This document shows positions 8,268 to 18,600 of a stretch of DNA of 36,465 nt, piece by piece (within the stretch, counting starts at the first letter, position 1; each line of letters begins with the position of its first letter). The position numbers were made by a program, and so were the translations under genes. Source of the DNA: Melioribacteraceae bacterium. GTDB taxonomy: Bacteria > Bacteroidota > Ignavibacteria > Ignavibacteriales > Melioribacteraceae. The stretch is taken from positions 1-36,465 of the forward strand of contig JAKIUC010000045.1 in NCBI GenBank assembly GCA_021647785.1. Direction: 5' to 3'. Below the pieces are notes generated by a model. The model saw nothing but the letters and a program-made list of their open reading frames with translations. It was not told the origin of the DNA and did no database searches.

Positions 8268-10097
8268 ATGCACGAACAACTAATTGAATGTGTCCCGAAC
8301 TTTTCCGAGGGAAGAAACCCAGAAATTATTAAGCAGATAACAGACGAAATTGAAAAAGTAGATGGAATAAAACTACTTGATGTTGACCCAGGCTACGATA
8401 TGAATAGAACTGTTGTTACTTTTATTGGCTCACCCAAAAGTGTAAAAGAAGCTGCATTTCAATCTATAAAAAAAGCATCTGAATTAATTGATATGTCAAC
8501 ACATCAAGGCTCGCATCCACGAATGGGTGCAACGGATGTTTGCCCGTTTGTTCCTGTAAGTGGTATTACAATTGAAGAGACTATTACACTTTCAAAAGAA
8601 ATAGCTGAGCGTGTTGGAAATGAATTAGGAATTCCAATTTACTTGTACGAGAAATCGGCACAAAGACCAGAAAGAGAAAACCTTGCAGTTGTGAGAGCAG
8701 GTGAGTATGAAGCACTTGCAGAGAAATTCAAAAAGCCAGAATGGGAACCCGACTTCGGACCATTCCAATTTAATGCTCGCAGTGGTGCTACAGTTATTGG
8801 AGTTCGAGAATTTTTAATTGCTTACAACATTAGTTTAAACACACGTGAAAAATTACACGCAACTGATATTGCTTTTGAACTACGAGAAAAAGGTCGCTCG
8901 GCTCGTTCCGGAAATACATTCCCATTTTACTATATGGGAACTTCAATTTTAAAATATAATGAAAACCATTATCCTTGTGGAAGCTGTGATTTTGTTGCTA
9001 CTACCTTTGAAGAAGTTGCAGAACATTGCAGAAAGGAACACGATTATTCACTAACAGATTTGCTAATACTTAATGGAATTGATATAAATAAATTGATTGG
9101 TCAATCAGTTAAAAAGCCCGGACTTTTTACTCACTGCAAAGCAATTGGCTGGATGGTTCCCAATTATGATAGAGTTCAAATATCTATTAACCTTACTGAT
9201 TACAACGTTACATCGATGCACCACGTTATTGCTGCAACACGAAAAATGGCAACCGAGCGAGGACTTATAGTAACCGGCTCCGAAATTGTTGGGATGGTTC
9301 CCTACCCAGCTTTGCTTGAAGTTGGCAAATATTATCTCGCAAAGCAAGGGCGTTCAGCAGGAATACCAATACGCGACATTTTGCAGACTGCCGTGCAATC
9401 ACTGGGCTTAACCGATGTTGCCAGTTTTAATATTGAAGAACGTGTGTTGGGGTTGCCATCCAATTTGGATGATGCACTTGTTGAGATGAAACTTACAGAC
9501 TTTGTTGATGAAGTCTCTCGTGAATCCCCAGCCCCTGGCGGAGGCTCTATTGCTGCACTTGCGGGTGCTTTGGGTGCTTCACTCTCTTCAATGGTAAGTA
9601 ACTTATCAGCTAATAAACGTGGAACTGAGAGTATTGATGGATTGCTTAATACATCAGCCGAAAAAGCACAAGCTGTTAAAAATTTTCTTGTTAAAGCTAT
9701 TGATGCAGACACTGACGCATTTAATGCCTATATGGATGCGCGTCGCTTACCGCAAAAAACGGATGAACAAAAAGCAGTACGCTTTGAAGCAATGCAAAAC
9801 GGACTTAAGAAAGCTGTGGCAGTTCCCTACAACACTGCTGTAGAAAGTAACAAAGCAATTGAGATTTCAAAAATGGTTGCCGAACTTGGTAATCCAAATT
9901 CTATTACTGATGTTGGTGTTGGTGCACAAATTGCATACACTGGTGTTATTGGCGGAATTTATAATGTGCTTATAAACCTTAAAGATATTGAGGATGAAGA
10001 ATTTAATTCCAAAATGCGAAAAGATTGTGACGAGTTAAAATTAAAAGCTAATAGAATGCTAAGAGATGTAATAGAAATTGTTGATGAGAAATTGTGA
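8268..10097 (+). CDS. ftcD: Bifunctional glutamate formimidoyltransferase / formimido-THF cyclodeaminase with zinc-finger-like insert
   Basis: Two-domain folate enzyme: residues 1 to about 400 move the formimino group from formiminoglutamate to tetrahydrofolate, and residues about 408-609 release ammonia to give 5,10-methenyl-THF. The first domain shows ECVPNFSEGRNPE at 7-19 and the HQGSHPRMGATDVCPF block with active-site His83. The second shows APGGGSIAALAGALGASL from residue 422. The layout matches animal FTCD. Unlike that enzyme there is an insert of about 60 residues (roughly 213-282) between LREKGRSAR and KKPGLFTHCKAIGW, holding C237-x2-C240-x12-H253-x4-H258, a C2H2 zinc-finger pattern. 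I recall similar inserts in Bacteroidota FTCD, so it may be clade-typical. A clear ribosome-binding site (GAGGAAG) precedes the ATG. No hut genes are nearby. Confidence 0.93.
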   Translation: MHEQLIECVPNFSEGRNPEIIKQITDEIEKVDGIKLLDVDPGYDMNRTVVTFIGSPKSVKEAAFQSIKKASELIDMSTHQGSHPRMGATDVCPFVPVSGITIEETITLSKEIAERVGNELGIPIYLYEKSAQRPERENLAVVRAGEYEALAEKFKKPEWEPDFGPFQFNARSGATVIGVREFLIAYNISLNTREKLHATDIAFELREKGRSARSGNTFPFYYMGTSILKYNENHYPCGSCDFVATTFEEVAEHCRKEHDYSLTDLLILNGIDINKLIGQSVKKPGLFTHCKAIGWMVPNYDRVQISINLTDYNVTSMHHVIAATRKMATERGLIVTGSEIVGMVPYPALLEVGKYYLAKQGRSAGIPIRDILQTAVQSLGLTDVASFNIEERVLGLPSNLDDALVEMKLTDFVDEVSRESPAPGGGSIAALAGALGASLSSMVSNLSANKRGTESIDGLLNTSAEKAQAVKNFLVKAIDADTDAFNAYMDARRLPQKTDEQKAVRFEAMQNGLKKAVAVPYNTAVESNKAIEISKMVAELGNPNSITDVGVGAQIAYTGVIGGIYNVLINLKDIEDEEFNSKMRKDCDELKLKANRMLRDVIEIVDEKL

Positions 10098-10130
10098 TAT
10101 TAAATGTAACTATACGCAACACGCTTAAAA

Positions 10131-10364
10131 TCATTTTTTAAGATTTTTCAAATCTAATAAATCTTTATCTCTACCTGAAGCTTGCTTGTTTTTAATAAGT
10201 TCATTTAGTCCAATAAAATTGATTTCAACTTCATCAATAATTTTCATAATTTTTTTTCGATAAGCTTCTATTGCATCAATTCGTTCTTGATAGCTTTTGG
10301 TAATCCAATAAGAAAAGTCATTCTGCTCATCTTTCATTGATATTATTTTTAGTTTTTTTTCCAT
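10131..10364 (-). pseudogene. Remnant fusion of a nucleotidyltransferase toxin-antitoxin-like pair
   Basis: Intact 77-codon frame with the look of a deletion remnant. Residues 1 to about 38 (IISMKDEQNDFSYWITKSYQ and on) resemble the N terminus of a small helper protein encoded next to MNT/AbiEii-type nucleotidyltransferases in Bacteroidota. Residues about 43-77 (VEINFIGLNELIKNKQASGR then DKDLLDLKNL) resemble the extreme C terminus of such a nucleotidyltransferase, lacking all catalytic motifs. An in-frame deletion joining the two genes would give this product. The family resemblance is recalled, not searched. It could still be an expressed small protein. Confidence 0.5.
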
Positions 10365-10437
10365 AAGTTCAAATTGTTTTCAGGCAAAATAGATTTTCAT
10401 TATAAAAAAAACAATTCTATAAGAGTTTGTTTTTCTT

Positions 10438-10893
10438 CTATTTAACTTTTACAATCATTTCAATCTCTACAGGAGCATTAATTGGAAGCTCATTTACACC
10501 AACTGCACTGCGGACGTGCTTACCAGCATCTCCAAAAACATTTACTAAAAACTCTGATGCACCATTTGCAATTTGTGGTTGGGCAGTAAAGCCATCTGCA
10601 CTATTTACAAAGACTGTAAGTTTTACAATTTGCTCAATGTTTTCTAAATCTCCAATTTCAGATTTAATTACACTTAAGCAATTAAGTGCACAAATTTCTG
10701 CAACTTTTGTTCCCACTTCATCCGATACTTCTCTGCCAAGTTTTCCTTCGGCAATTAGTTTACCATCCACCATTGGTAACTGTCCGGCAGTGAAAACCAA
10801 ATTACCAATTTTTATTACTGGTATGTATGCTGCTAACGGCTTTGGTGCTTCTGGTACTGAGTATCCTAATTCTTTAATCTTATCTTCAATCAT
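10438..10893 (-). CDS. RidA/YjgF-family protein (150-aa subgroup)
   Basis: Small trimeric-fold protein of the RidA/YjgF/UK114 family; the classic RidA hydrolyses reactive enamine/imine intermediates from PLP enzymes. The visible core is LVFTAGQLPMVDGKL at about 32-46 and the C-terminal block GKHVRSAVGVNELPINAPVE, with the conserved Arg-Ser-Ala and a closing E-I-E strand. At 151 aa it is longer than canonical RidA (about 128 aa) and matches the longer subgroup, whose substrates are less certain. The ATG at 10893 reads MIEDKIKELG. It is divergent from mazG and has no operon partner except the remnant gene downstream. Confidence 0.9.
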   Translation of the reverse strand: MIEDKIKELGYSVPEAPKPLAAYIPVIKIGNLVFTAGQLPMVDGKLIAEGKLGREVSDEVGTKVAEICALNCLSVIKSEIGDLENIEQIVKLTVFVNSADGFTAQPQIANGASEFLVNVFGDAGKHVRSAVGVNELPINAPVEIEMIVKVK

Positions 10894-11003
10894 TAAAACT
10901 CCAATACATAAATTAATAGTTCAAAGTTAATTAAAATAAATTTTACTTTGGAAGCATTCAACAAAAAACTAATTTAGCATTAATAATAAATTTGAGGTGA
11001 AAA

Positions 11004-11765
11004 TTGACTGGTAAAAAATTTGAAGAACTGATTAGCATTATGAGACGACTAAGAAGTGATTGCTCGTGGGATAGTGTACAAACTCATGATTCAATAAAAG
11101 CTAACACACTCGAAGAAGCATACGAAGTTGTTGAGGCTATTGATGAAAAGGACTATGCTGAATTAAAAGTTGAACTTGGGGATTTACTTCTCCACATTGT
11201 TTTCCACTCTGTGATTGCCGAAGATATGAAAAACTTTAATATTGATAATGTAATTGACTCGATCTGTGAAAAATTAATCCGCAGGCATCCGCATATTTTT
11301 GGCGATATTTCAGTTAAAAACAATAGTGATATTGAACGAAATTGGGAGACTATAAAATTGAAAGAGGGACGAAGTTCAGTATTGGAAGGTGTTCCAAAGC
11401 ATCTCCCAGAATTGCATAAAGCATTCCGACTACAGCAGAAAGCAGCTAAGGTTGGCTTTGATTGGGAAAAGAAGGAAGACGTTTGGAATAAAGTTACCGA
11501 AGAAATTGAAGAGATGAAGGAAGCTGAAAAGAAAAATGATACAGAACATATTGAAGAAGAGATGGGAGATTTACTTTTTTCGCTTGTTAACTACTCACGC
11601 TTTATTGGTATAAATCCGGCAAATGCTTTACGCAGAACAAATGAGAAATTCATAAAACGATTTCAGTATATAGAAAATGAACTCTCTAAAAAAAATGTAA
11701 AAATTTATGATGCCTCTCTCGAAGAGATGGATAAGTATTGGAATGAGAGTAAAAATAATTTGTGA
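11004..11765 (+). CDS. mazG: Nucleoside triphosphate pyrophosphohydrolase MazG
   Basis: House-cleaning enzyme that hydrolyses (d)NTPs to monophosphate and pyrophosphate, and so can limit damaged nucleotides and, in E. coli, ppGpp levels. Two MazG repeats are present. The first has E37-E38-x2-E41 and E57-x2-D60 (TLEEAYEVVEAI ... VELGDLLL); the second has IEEMKEAEK ... EEEMGDLLFSLVNYSRF near 170-205. The length of 253 aa is usual. The start is TTG at 11004, chosen because GAGGTGA at 10994-11000 sits just upstream and the protein begins in register with family members (MRRLRSDCSWD). Confidence 0.95.
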   Translation: MTGKKFEELISIMRRLRSDCSWDSVQTHDSIKANTLEEAYEVVEAIDEKDYAELKVELGDLLLHIVFHSVIAEDMKNFNIDNVIDSICEKLIRRHPHIFGDISVKNNSDIERNWETIKLKEGRSSVLEGVPKHLPELHKAFRLQQKAAKVGFDWEKKEDVWNKVTEEIEEMKEAEKKNDTEHIEEEMGDLLFSLVNYSRFIGINPANALRRTNEKFIKRFQYIENELSKKNVKIYDASLEEMDKYWNESKNNL

Positions 11766-12300
11766 TATTTAAAAATAGCACGCAGATTGAACGAATTAAA
11801 CGAATAAGAACAGATTAAAAGATAGAAAAAGCATTTTTTAATTTATTCTAACTTTAAAATAAAACCAACCCACCATAAATAATTTCTATCGAGACTACTC
11901 ACCAAATCAATTTGCTATATTTAGACACTTTAAGTATTTTGGATTAAGTAAGAAGAAAAATTTCTACATATTAAAATTGAAAAATTGGACGTTTGAACAA
12001 ATAATAAAGTAGTAGTAAAATAAAAGTAAAGTGTAATAAAATTCCGCACTAAAGTACAAGGCAAAGACCGAGGCTAAGAAAAAGTAGAATTGAATATTTT
12101 TTGTTCTACGCCACGGCAAATTATTTCTTTACTAACCTGCTCCGTATCCTTTTTGATGAAAAACACGATGTGCTGAGCTTTGACGAAGCAAGGCTTTAGT
12201 TGTAAATACTATAGCAAGTTTGTTGGCATTCATTATAAAACAATAGAGGAAACCGAAAATCTATAAAAAGAGTAGGTGTACATTAAAAAGGAGAAGTACT
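11766..12300. other. 535-bp spacer, nothing recognised
   Basis: AT-rich spacer between mazG and the aldehyde dehydrogenase gene. I see no convincing ORF, tRNA, riboswitch or long hairpin. The only clear signal is the AAGGAG ribosome-binding site just before 12301. The promoter of aldB must lie here but no consensus could be singled out. The slightly less AT-rich stretch around 12040-12230 could be a decayed fragment of something, without evidence for what. Confidence 0.5.
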
Positions 12301-13800
12301 ATGGGTTATTCAAAACCAGAATTTAAAGAAAGGCATGGTAATTTTATCAACGGAAAGTTCGTTGATCCTGTAGGTGGTGAGTATTTTGATAATACTTCCC
12401 CGGTTGATAATTCACTAATTGCAAAATATCCGCGGTCGCAAAAAGAAGATGTGGACAATGCTGTTGCAGCAGCCAATGCAGCTAAAGATGCTTGGGGAAA
12501 TACTTCAGCAGCAGAAAGAGCAGGTTTGCTAAACAAGGTTGCAGATATTATTGAAGCTAATTTAGAAGAATTTGCTTTGGTTGAAACTTGCGACAACGGT
12601 AAGCCAATTAGAGAAACAATAAACGCAGATGTTCCTCTCGCTATTGACCATTGGCGCTATTTTGCTGCGGTAATAAGGGCTGAAGAAGGTTCTGCTACAG
12701 AATTGGATGCCAATACGCTTTCAATAATTATCAGAGAACCTATTGGTGTTGTTGCACAAATTATCCCATGGAACTTCCCATTATTGATGTTGTCTTGGAA
12801 ATTACCGCCAGCACTTGCAGCAGGAAACTGTGTTGTGTTAAAACCGGCTGAGCAAACTCCCTCATCTGCCACATTATTATTAGAAAAAATTGCTGATTTA
12901 TTCCCTCCGGGAGTTATCAATGTAATACATGGTTTTGGTCCAGAAGCTGGCAAGCCCTTGGCTTCACACACTGGCGTAGATAAAGTTGCCTTTACAGGAG
13001 AAACTACCACAGGTCAATTAATTATGCAATATGCATCTAAAAACCTGAACCCTGTAACTATGGAATTAGGTGGTAAATCACCTAACATATTCTTCAATTC
13101 TGTAATGGAAAAAGATGATGCTTTCTTAGATAAAGCAATTGAAGGAGCCGTTTTGTTTGCTTTCAATCAAGGCGAAGTTTGTACTTGTCCCTCCAGAATA
13201 TTGGTACAGGAAGATATTTATGATGCGTTTATGGATAAAGTTATTGAAAGAACAGAAGCAATTATTCAGGACAACCCGTATGACGTAAACACAATGCTTG
13301 GTGCACAAGCATCAAACGACCAATACGAAAAAATTCTTTCCTACATCAAAATTGGAAAAGAAGAAGGCGTAAAAGTTTTAACTGGCGGAGAGGCTTGTAA
13401 ATTAGATGGTGACCTTGCAAACGGATACTACATACAACCAACCATTTTGGAAGGGCATAACAAAATGAGGGTCTTTCAAGAAGAAATTTTTGGACCTGTT
13501 GTTTGTGTTACTAAATTTAAAGATGAAGCTGAAGCATTAGAAATTGCAAACGATACACTTTATGGTCTCGGTGCCGGTGTTTGGACAAGAGACGCACATC
13601 AGTTGTACCAAATACCAAGAGCAATAAAGGCTGGTAGAGTTTGGGTTAATTGTTACCACGCCTATCCTGCCCATGCCCCATTTGGTGGTTATAAAAAATC
13701 CGGATTTGGTAGAGAAAATCATTTAATGATGATGAACCACTATCGCCAAACCAAAAATATGTTAATCTCTTACGACAAGAACAAATTAGGTTTCTTTTAG
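12301..13800 (+). CDS. aldB: NAD-dependent aldehyde dehydrogenase, AldB/ExaC type
   Basis: Oxidises an aldehyde, probably acetaldehyde or a similar short aldehyde, to the acid with NAD(P). The fold is complete at 499 aa: cofactor site PWNFPLLM at 156-163, nucleotide loop FTGETTTG at 231-238, general base Glu255 in MELGGKSPN, catalytic Cys294 in [12 protein letters not shown], and EEIFGPVV near 393-400. The [11 protein letters not shown] signature is that of AldB/ExaC acetaldehyde dehydrogenases. A strong ribosome-binding site (AAGGAGAAG) precedes the ATG. A hairpin terminator follows, then a DUF779 gene, the usual partner of this dehydrogenase group. Exact substrate is inferred. Confidence 0.92.
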   Translation: MGYSKPEFKERHGNFINGKFVDPVGGEYFDNTSPVDNSLIAKYPRSQKEDVDNAVAAANAAKDAWGNTSAAERAGLLNKVADIIEANLEEFALVETCDNGKPIRETINADVPLAIDHWRYFAAVIRAEEGSATELDANTLSIIIREPIGVVAQIIPWNFPLLMLSWKLPPALAAGNCVVLKPAEQTPSSATLLLEKIADLFPPGVINVIHGFGPEAGKPLASHTGVDKVAFTGETTTGQLIMQYASKNLNPVTMELGGKSPNIFFNSVMEKDDAFLDKAIEGAVLFAFNQGEVCTCPSRILVQEDIYDAFMDKVIERTEAIIQDNPYDVNTMLGAQASNDQYEKILSYIKIGKEEGVKVLTGGEACKLDGDLANGYYIQPTILEGHNKMRVFQEEIFGPVVCVTKFKDEAEALEIANDTLYGLGAGVWTRDAHQLYQIPRAIKAGRVWVNCYHAYPAHAPFGGYKKSGFGRENHLMMMNHYRQTKNMLISYDKNKLGFF

Positions 13801-13821
13801 TAGGTAATTTATCCAAAAGTT

Positions 13822-13853
13822 AAAGGGTCGGTCAAATATTTGACTGACCTTTT
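13822..13853 (+). terminator. Hairpin terminator after aldB
   Basis: AAAGGGTCGGTCAAAT pairs with ATTTGACTGACCTTT and continues into TTTTTAATT, giving a stem of about 13-16 bp with three GU or GT pairs and a T-rich tail. It lies 22 bp after the aldB stop and 37 bp before the DUF779 gene, so it may only partly block read-through. Confidence 0.8.
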
Positions 13854-13889
13854 TAATTCATTTAATTTACACATAGTGTTTGGAGCGTT

Positions 13890-14249
13890 ATGAAATGCGA
13901 AAGAATAGCAATAACAGAAAAAGCTGCGGATGTTGTAAAACGGCTAAAAGTTAGACACGGAAATTTAATATTTCATCAAAGCGGCGGTTGTTGTGATGGT
14001 TCAGCTCCTATGATATTTGAAGAAGGAGATATGTACTTAGACGATAGTGATATTCTACTTGGACATTTGGAGGGTGCAAATTATTATATGAACCAAGACC
14101 AATTCGAGTACTGGAAACACACACACTTAACTGTTGATATCACAGAAGGAAGAGGCTCAAGTTTTTCGCTTGAAATTCCACTTGGGTTACGGTTTATTAT
14201 TCACTCAAGATTATTAACAGATGAAGAAAGTACCGAATTGAATAAATAA
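13890..14249 (+). CDS. DUF779 protein, aldehyde dehydrogenase partner
   Basis: Protein of 119 aa in the DUF779 family, of unknown biochemical function. The family signature is seen as FHQSGGCCDGSAPMIF at 28-43, with adjacent cysteines at about 34-35 that could bind metal or react with an aldehyde. EYWKHTHLTVDI and the Gly/Ser-rich loop EGRGSSFSLE follow. DUF779 genes are regularly found beside AldB/ExaC-type aldehyde dehydrogenases, exactly the context here, so a role in the same aldehyde oxidation is inferred. Start ATG with GGAG upstream. Confidence 0.88.
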   Translation: MKCERIAITEKAADVVKRLKVRHGNLIFHQSGGCCDGSAPMIFEEGDMYLDDSDILLGHLEGANYYMNQDQFEYWKHTHLTVDITEGRGSSFSLEIPLGLRFIIHSRLLTDEESTELNK

Positions 14250-14531
14250 TAAACCGAATTGAAAACGCTCAACTTTTCATACCCACCGTTAAAATTTCTC
14301 AACCACTTAAACCCTCTCGTCATAAAAGTTTTATAATAAAGTTAACTACATTTAGTTATTAGAGAATCTGTAGAAACAGACTAATGCAAACTAATAATTA
14401 TCCATTATTTTGTAATAAACCAACATTCAATTCCATTGTTTGATGAATTAGTAATATCAAATATCAATTATTTGTATATTGAGACCTACGAAAAAATTCC
14501 ACTTTAATTTGAAACTAATCAAACAGGCGCG

Positions 14532-15623
14532 ATGAATAAAAATCAAGAACGAGCTACGCTAATTTTAGAAGATGGCTCAATTTTTTCCGGATATTCTTTT
14601 GGGTATTTAGGAAAAACTGAGGGCGAGGTTGTCTTCAACACAGGGATGGTAGGGTATCCCGAAACATTAACCGACCCATCCTATGCCGGACAAATATTAG
14701 TTACAACCTATCCGCTAATAGGCAATTATGGAGTACCTCCAAAGACTTATGAAAAATCACTTCTGCTCCATTTCGAATCTGAAAAAATTCAGACAAAAGC
14801 TTTAATAGTTTCCGATTACTCCGAGAACTACTCCCATTGGAATGCAGAACGCTCACTGAGCGATTGGATGGAGGAAGAGAAGATTCCAGGAATATCTGGG
14901 ATTGATACTCGTGCATTAACAAGAAAATTACGTGATAAAGGAACAATGCTTGGATGGGTTATACCGGGCGATGATGTTACTGAAGCAGACTTAAATAAAA
15001 AAGTAGAAGACCCAAACAAAACTGATTTAGTTGGTTCTGCATCTACAAAAGAGATTGTGGAATATGAAGGTGGAGAAACAAAAATAATATTGGTCGATTG
15101 TGGAGTGAAGAACAATATTATTCGTGCATTTCAAGGAAGAGATATTACTGTTGTGCGAGTTCCGTACGACTATGATTTTATGAATATCGAAGCTGATGGA
15201 ATAATGATATCCAACGGACCTGGTGACCCGAAGATGTGCCAAGCCACAATTAAAAACACAAAACTTGCTATGGATAAAGGGATACCTACACTTGGCGTTT
15301 GTCTCGGAAGCCAAATAATAGGGCTTGCTGCTGGTATGGAAACGTATAAATTGAAGTATGGACACAGAAGTTTAAACCAGCCAGTTAACGAAGCCGGCAC
15401 AAACAGAAGCTATATTACTTCGCAAAACCACGGCTATGCTTTGGATGCTGAAACACTTCCGTTAGATTGGCGTGAATGGTTCACAAATGATAACGATGGT
15501 TCCAACGAAGGAATTATCCATATTTCAAAACCATTTTTTGGAACACAGTTTCATCCCGAAGCCTCTCCAGGACCGGATGACACAGAATTTATTTTTGATA
15601 TGTTTGTGAGGTCGTTAAAATGA
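14532..15623 (+). CDS. carA: Carbamoyl-phosphate synthase small subunit
   Basis: Glutaminase subunit that feeds ammonia to CarB to make carbamoyl phosphate for pyrimidines and arginine. The N-terminal CPSase domain (residues 5-150) is followed by a class I glutamine amidotransferase domain with nucleophile Cys257 in GVCLGSQ and the His341/Glu343 pair in FHPEASPGP. The residue after CLG is Ser where many family members have His or Asn; the catalytic triad is intact. The length of 363 aa is normal. The stop overlaps the carB ATG by 4 bp (ATGA). The 280-bp AT-rich region upstream shows no recognisable PyrR site or attenuator. Confidence 0.97.
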   Translation: MNKNQERATLILEDGSIFSGYSFGYLGKTEGEVVFNTGMVGYPETLTDPSYAGQILVTTYPLIGNYGVPPKTYEKSLLLHFESEKIQTKALIVSDYSENYSHWNAERSLSDWMEEEKIPGISGIDTRALTRKLRDKGTMLGWVIPGDDVTEADLNKKVEDPNKTDLVGSASTKEIVEYEGGETKIILVDCGVKNNIIRAFQGRDITVVRVPYDYDFMNIEADGIMISNGPGDPKMCQATIKNTKLAMDKGIPTLGVCLGSQIIGLAAGMETYKLKYGHRSLNQPVNEAGTNRSYITSQNHGYALDAETLPLDWREWFTNDNDGSNEGIIHISKPFFGTQFHPEASPGPDDTEFIFDMFVRSLK

Positions 15624-18600
15624 TAAAGAAAAATAAACCGAAAAAAGTTCTAATTCTTGGTTCTGGTGCTTTGCAAATTGGGCAAGCTGGCGAGTTCGAT
15701 TACTCCGGAAGCCAAGCAATTAAAGCCCTAAAAGAGGATGGAATAAAAACTGTTTTAATAAATCCTAATATTGCTACAATTCAAACATCAGAAGATTTTG
15801 CGGATACAGTTTACTTTCTTCCAATTCAAGTAAAGTTTGTTGAAGAGATTATTATTAAAGAGAAACCTGATGGAATATTACTTGGCTTTGGCGGGCAAAC
15901 TGGCTTGAATACTGGGGTTGAGCTTTATGAACAAGGAATTTTAGAAAAATATAATGTTAAAGTTCTTGGAACTTCAGTTGATACAATATTGGATACAGAG
16001 GATAGAAGTCTTTTTAATAAAAAAGTTGAAGAAGCCGGGTTAAATGTGGCACTAAGCAAAACGGCTGAAAATGTTGAAGAAGCAATTGAAGTTGCTGAGG
16101 AAATTGGCTTTCCTGTAATGGTGCGTATTGCTTTTGCCCTTGGTGGGCTTGGCTCTGGCATTGTTGAGACTAAAGATGAATTGATTGAAAAAGCTAAGCG
16201 AGCGTTTGCGTTTACAAGTCAGATATTGATTGAGGAATCTCTTTATGGTTGGAAAGAATTAGAGTACGAAATTGTTCGCGATAAATATGATAACTGCATA
16301 ACTGTTTGTTCAATGGAAAACATTGACCCAATGGGTATCCATACTGGCGATAGCATTGTTGTTGCTCCTCTTCAAACTCTCTCTGCAAAAGAGAATTTTA
16401 AACTCCGCTCTAATGGAATAAAATTAATCCGCCATCTTGGAATTGTTGGCGAGTGTAATATTCAGTACGCACTTTCTCCAACTTCGGATGATTACAGAAT
16501 TATTGAAGTAAATGCACGCCTTAGCAGAAGTTCCGCACTTGCATCGAAAGCCACTGGATATCCGCTTGCCTTTGTTGCAACAAAACTTTCTATTGGCTAC
16601 GCACTAAATGAAATTGAAAATGAAATAACAAAAGAGACATCTGCTTGCTGCGAGCCAGCACTCGATTATGTTGTGTTAAAATTTCCACGATGGGATTTAC
16701 AGAAGTTCAGTCAAGTTAGTACTTTACTTGGTTCCGAAATGAAATCGGTTGGTGAGGTAATGTCAATAGGGCGTAGCTTCGAGGAGGTTTTGCAAAAGGC
16801 AATTCGTATGCTTGATATTGGAATGAACGGATTTGTGTGTAACGAGTTTGAAGTTAAAGAACTGGATAGAGAACTGCAGCAGCCAAGTGATAAAAGACTC
16901 TACTTTGTTTCAAAAGCATTGCAGCAAGGATATTCTATTGATAGAATAAATGACCTTACAAAAATTGACAAATGGTTTTTATATAAAATGAAAAACATTG
17001 TTGATCAAGCAGAGTTATTGGAAGGGCAAAAATTAGATGAGATTGATAAACTTAATCTTCTTCGCTCAAAGCAGTTTGGATTTTCCGACAAACAAATTGG
17101 GATACTTACGAATTCAGATGAGTTTGATGTTAGAAAGTATCGTAAGGAGTTAGATATTATTCCGTGCATAAAGCAGATAGATACTATGGCTGCGGAGTTT
17201 CCTGCTCAGACAAATTATCTTTATATGACCTACAACGGTTTCGTTGATGATATTGAGCTTGGTGAAGAGAAGCAGATAATAGTGCTTGGTGGAGGGGCTT
17301 ACCGTATTGGCTCTTCTGTTGAGTTTGATTGGTGTTGCGTTAATGCTGCAAACACTTTGGATAATCATGGGTACAAATCGATTATGATTAATTACAATCC
17401 GGAGACTGTTAGTACAGATCACGACACTGCACACAAACTCTACTTTGAAGAGATGAGCATGGAACGTGTAATGGATATTTATGAAAAGGAATCTCCAGAA
17501 GGTGTTATCGTCTCTGTTGGCGGGCAAATCCCAAATATTCTTGCAATGAAGTTACACAAACATGGAGTTAAAATAGTTGGAACATCTCCCGAACAGATTG
17601 ATAATGCTGAGAGCCGTCATAAGTTCTCTGCAATTTTGGATAGAGAAGAAATTGACCAGCCAGAGTGGGAAGAACTAACAAGTCTTGAATCGGCAAAAGA
17701 TTTTTGCAATAGAGTTGGGTATCCGGTTCTTATCCGCCCGAGTTATGTTTTAAGTGGTGCAGCAATGAGCATTGTACTTAGTGAAGATGAACTTGAAGTG
17801 TTCTTAAAAAAAGCAGCCGATATCAGTAGCGAACATCCTGTTGTAATTACTAAATTTATAGAAGATGCTCGTGAAATAGAAGTTGATGCTGTTGCTGACA
17901 ATGGCGAGTTATTTGTCTATGCAATCTCTGAACACGTTGAGAATGCTGGAGTTCATTCGGGTGATGCTACAATTGTACTCCCTCCGCAAAGGCTTTATCT
18001 CGAAACAATGCGCCGTATTAAAATGATTACTAAAAAAATTGCAAAAGCTCTCGAAATTACTGGTCCATTTAATATGCAGTTTATTGCAAAAGATAATGCA
18101 GTAAAAGTTATTGAATGTAATTTGCGTGCTTCGAGAAGTTTCCCTTTTGTATCAAAAGTTTTGAAACAGAATTTTATTGACATTGCAACTCAATTAATGA
18201 TTGGAGAAAAACCTCACAAGATTGACAAATCTTCATTTGACCTTGACTACGTTGGTGTTAAAGCCCCTCAGTTCTCATTCACAAGATTAAAAGGTTCTGA
18301 CCCAGTACTTGGAGTTGAGATGTCATCAACCGGTGAAGTAGCATGTCTTGGAGATGATTTTAATGAAGCATTCTTAAAATCTGTTCTTTCCATTGGTTTT
18401 AGAATTCCAGAAAAAGGGGTACTTCTTTCTACCGGACCAGTAAAATATAAAACAGAATTTTTGGAAGAGATGAAAATGCTCCAAAAATTAGAAATTGAAT
18501 TTTACGGTACAAAGGGAACAAGCAGTTTTTACAAAGAAAACAATTTTAATATGATTGAATTAAACAGACCCTTTACAAAAAAAGAACCCAACATCTTAAC

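Noticed and set aside
9332-9712. Minus-strand 126-codon ORF inside the cyclodeaminase domain
   Set aside because: Antisense to the conserved APGGGS region; Ser/Ala-rich composition typical of a shadow frame.
10427-10930. Plus-strand ORF opposite the RidA-like gene
   Set aside because: It mirrors the RidA-like gene, has no ribosome-binding site and reads as Ser/Thr/Pro-rich antisense. The minus-strand frame has clear family motifs.
14250-14531. Pyrimidine attenuator or riboswitch before carA
   Set aside because: No stable hairpin plus T-run or PyrR-like loop could be found in the AT-rich region.
14701-16161. Several minus-strand ORFs inside carA and carB
   Set aside because: All are shadows of strongly conserved coding sequence and show no family features.
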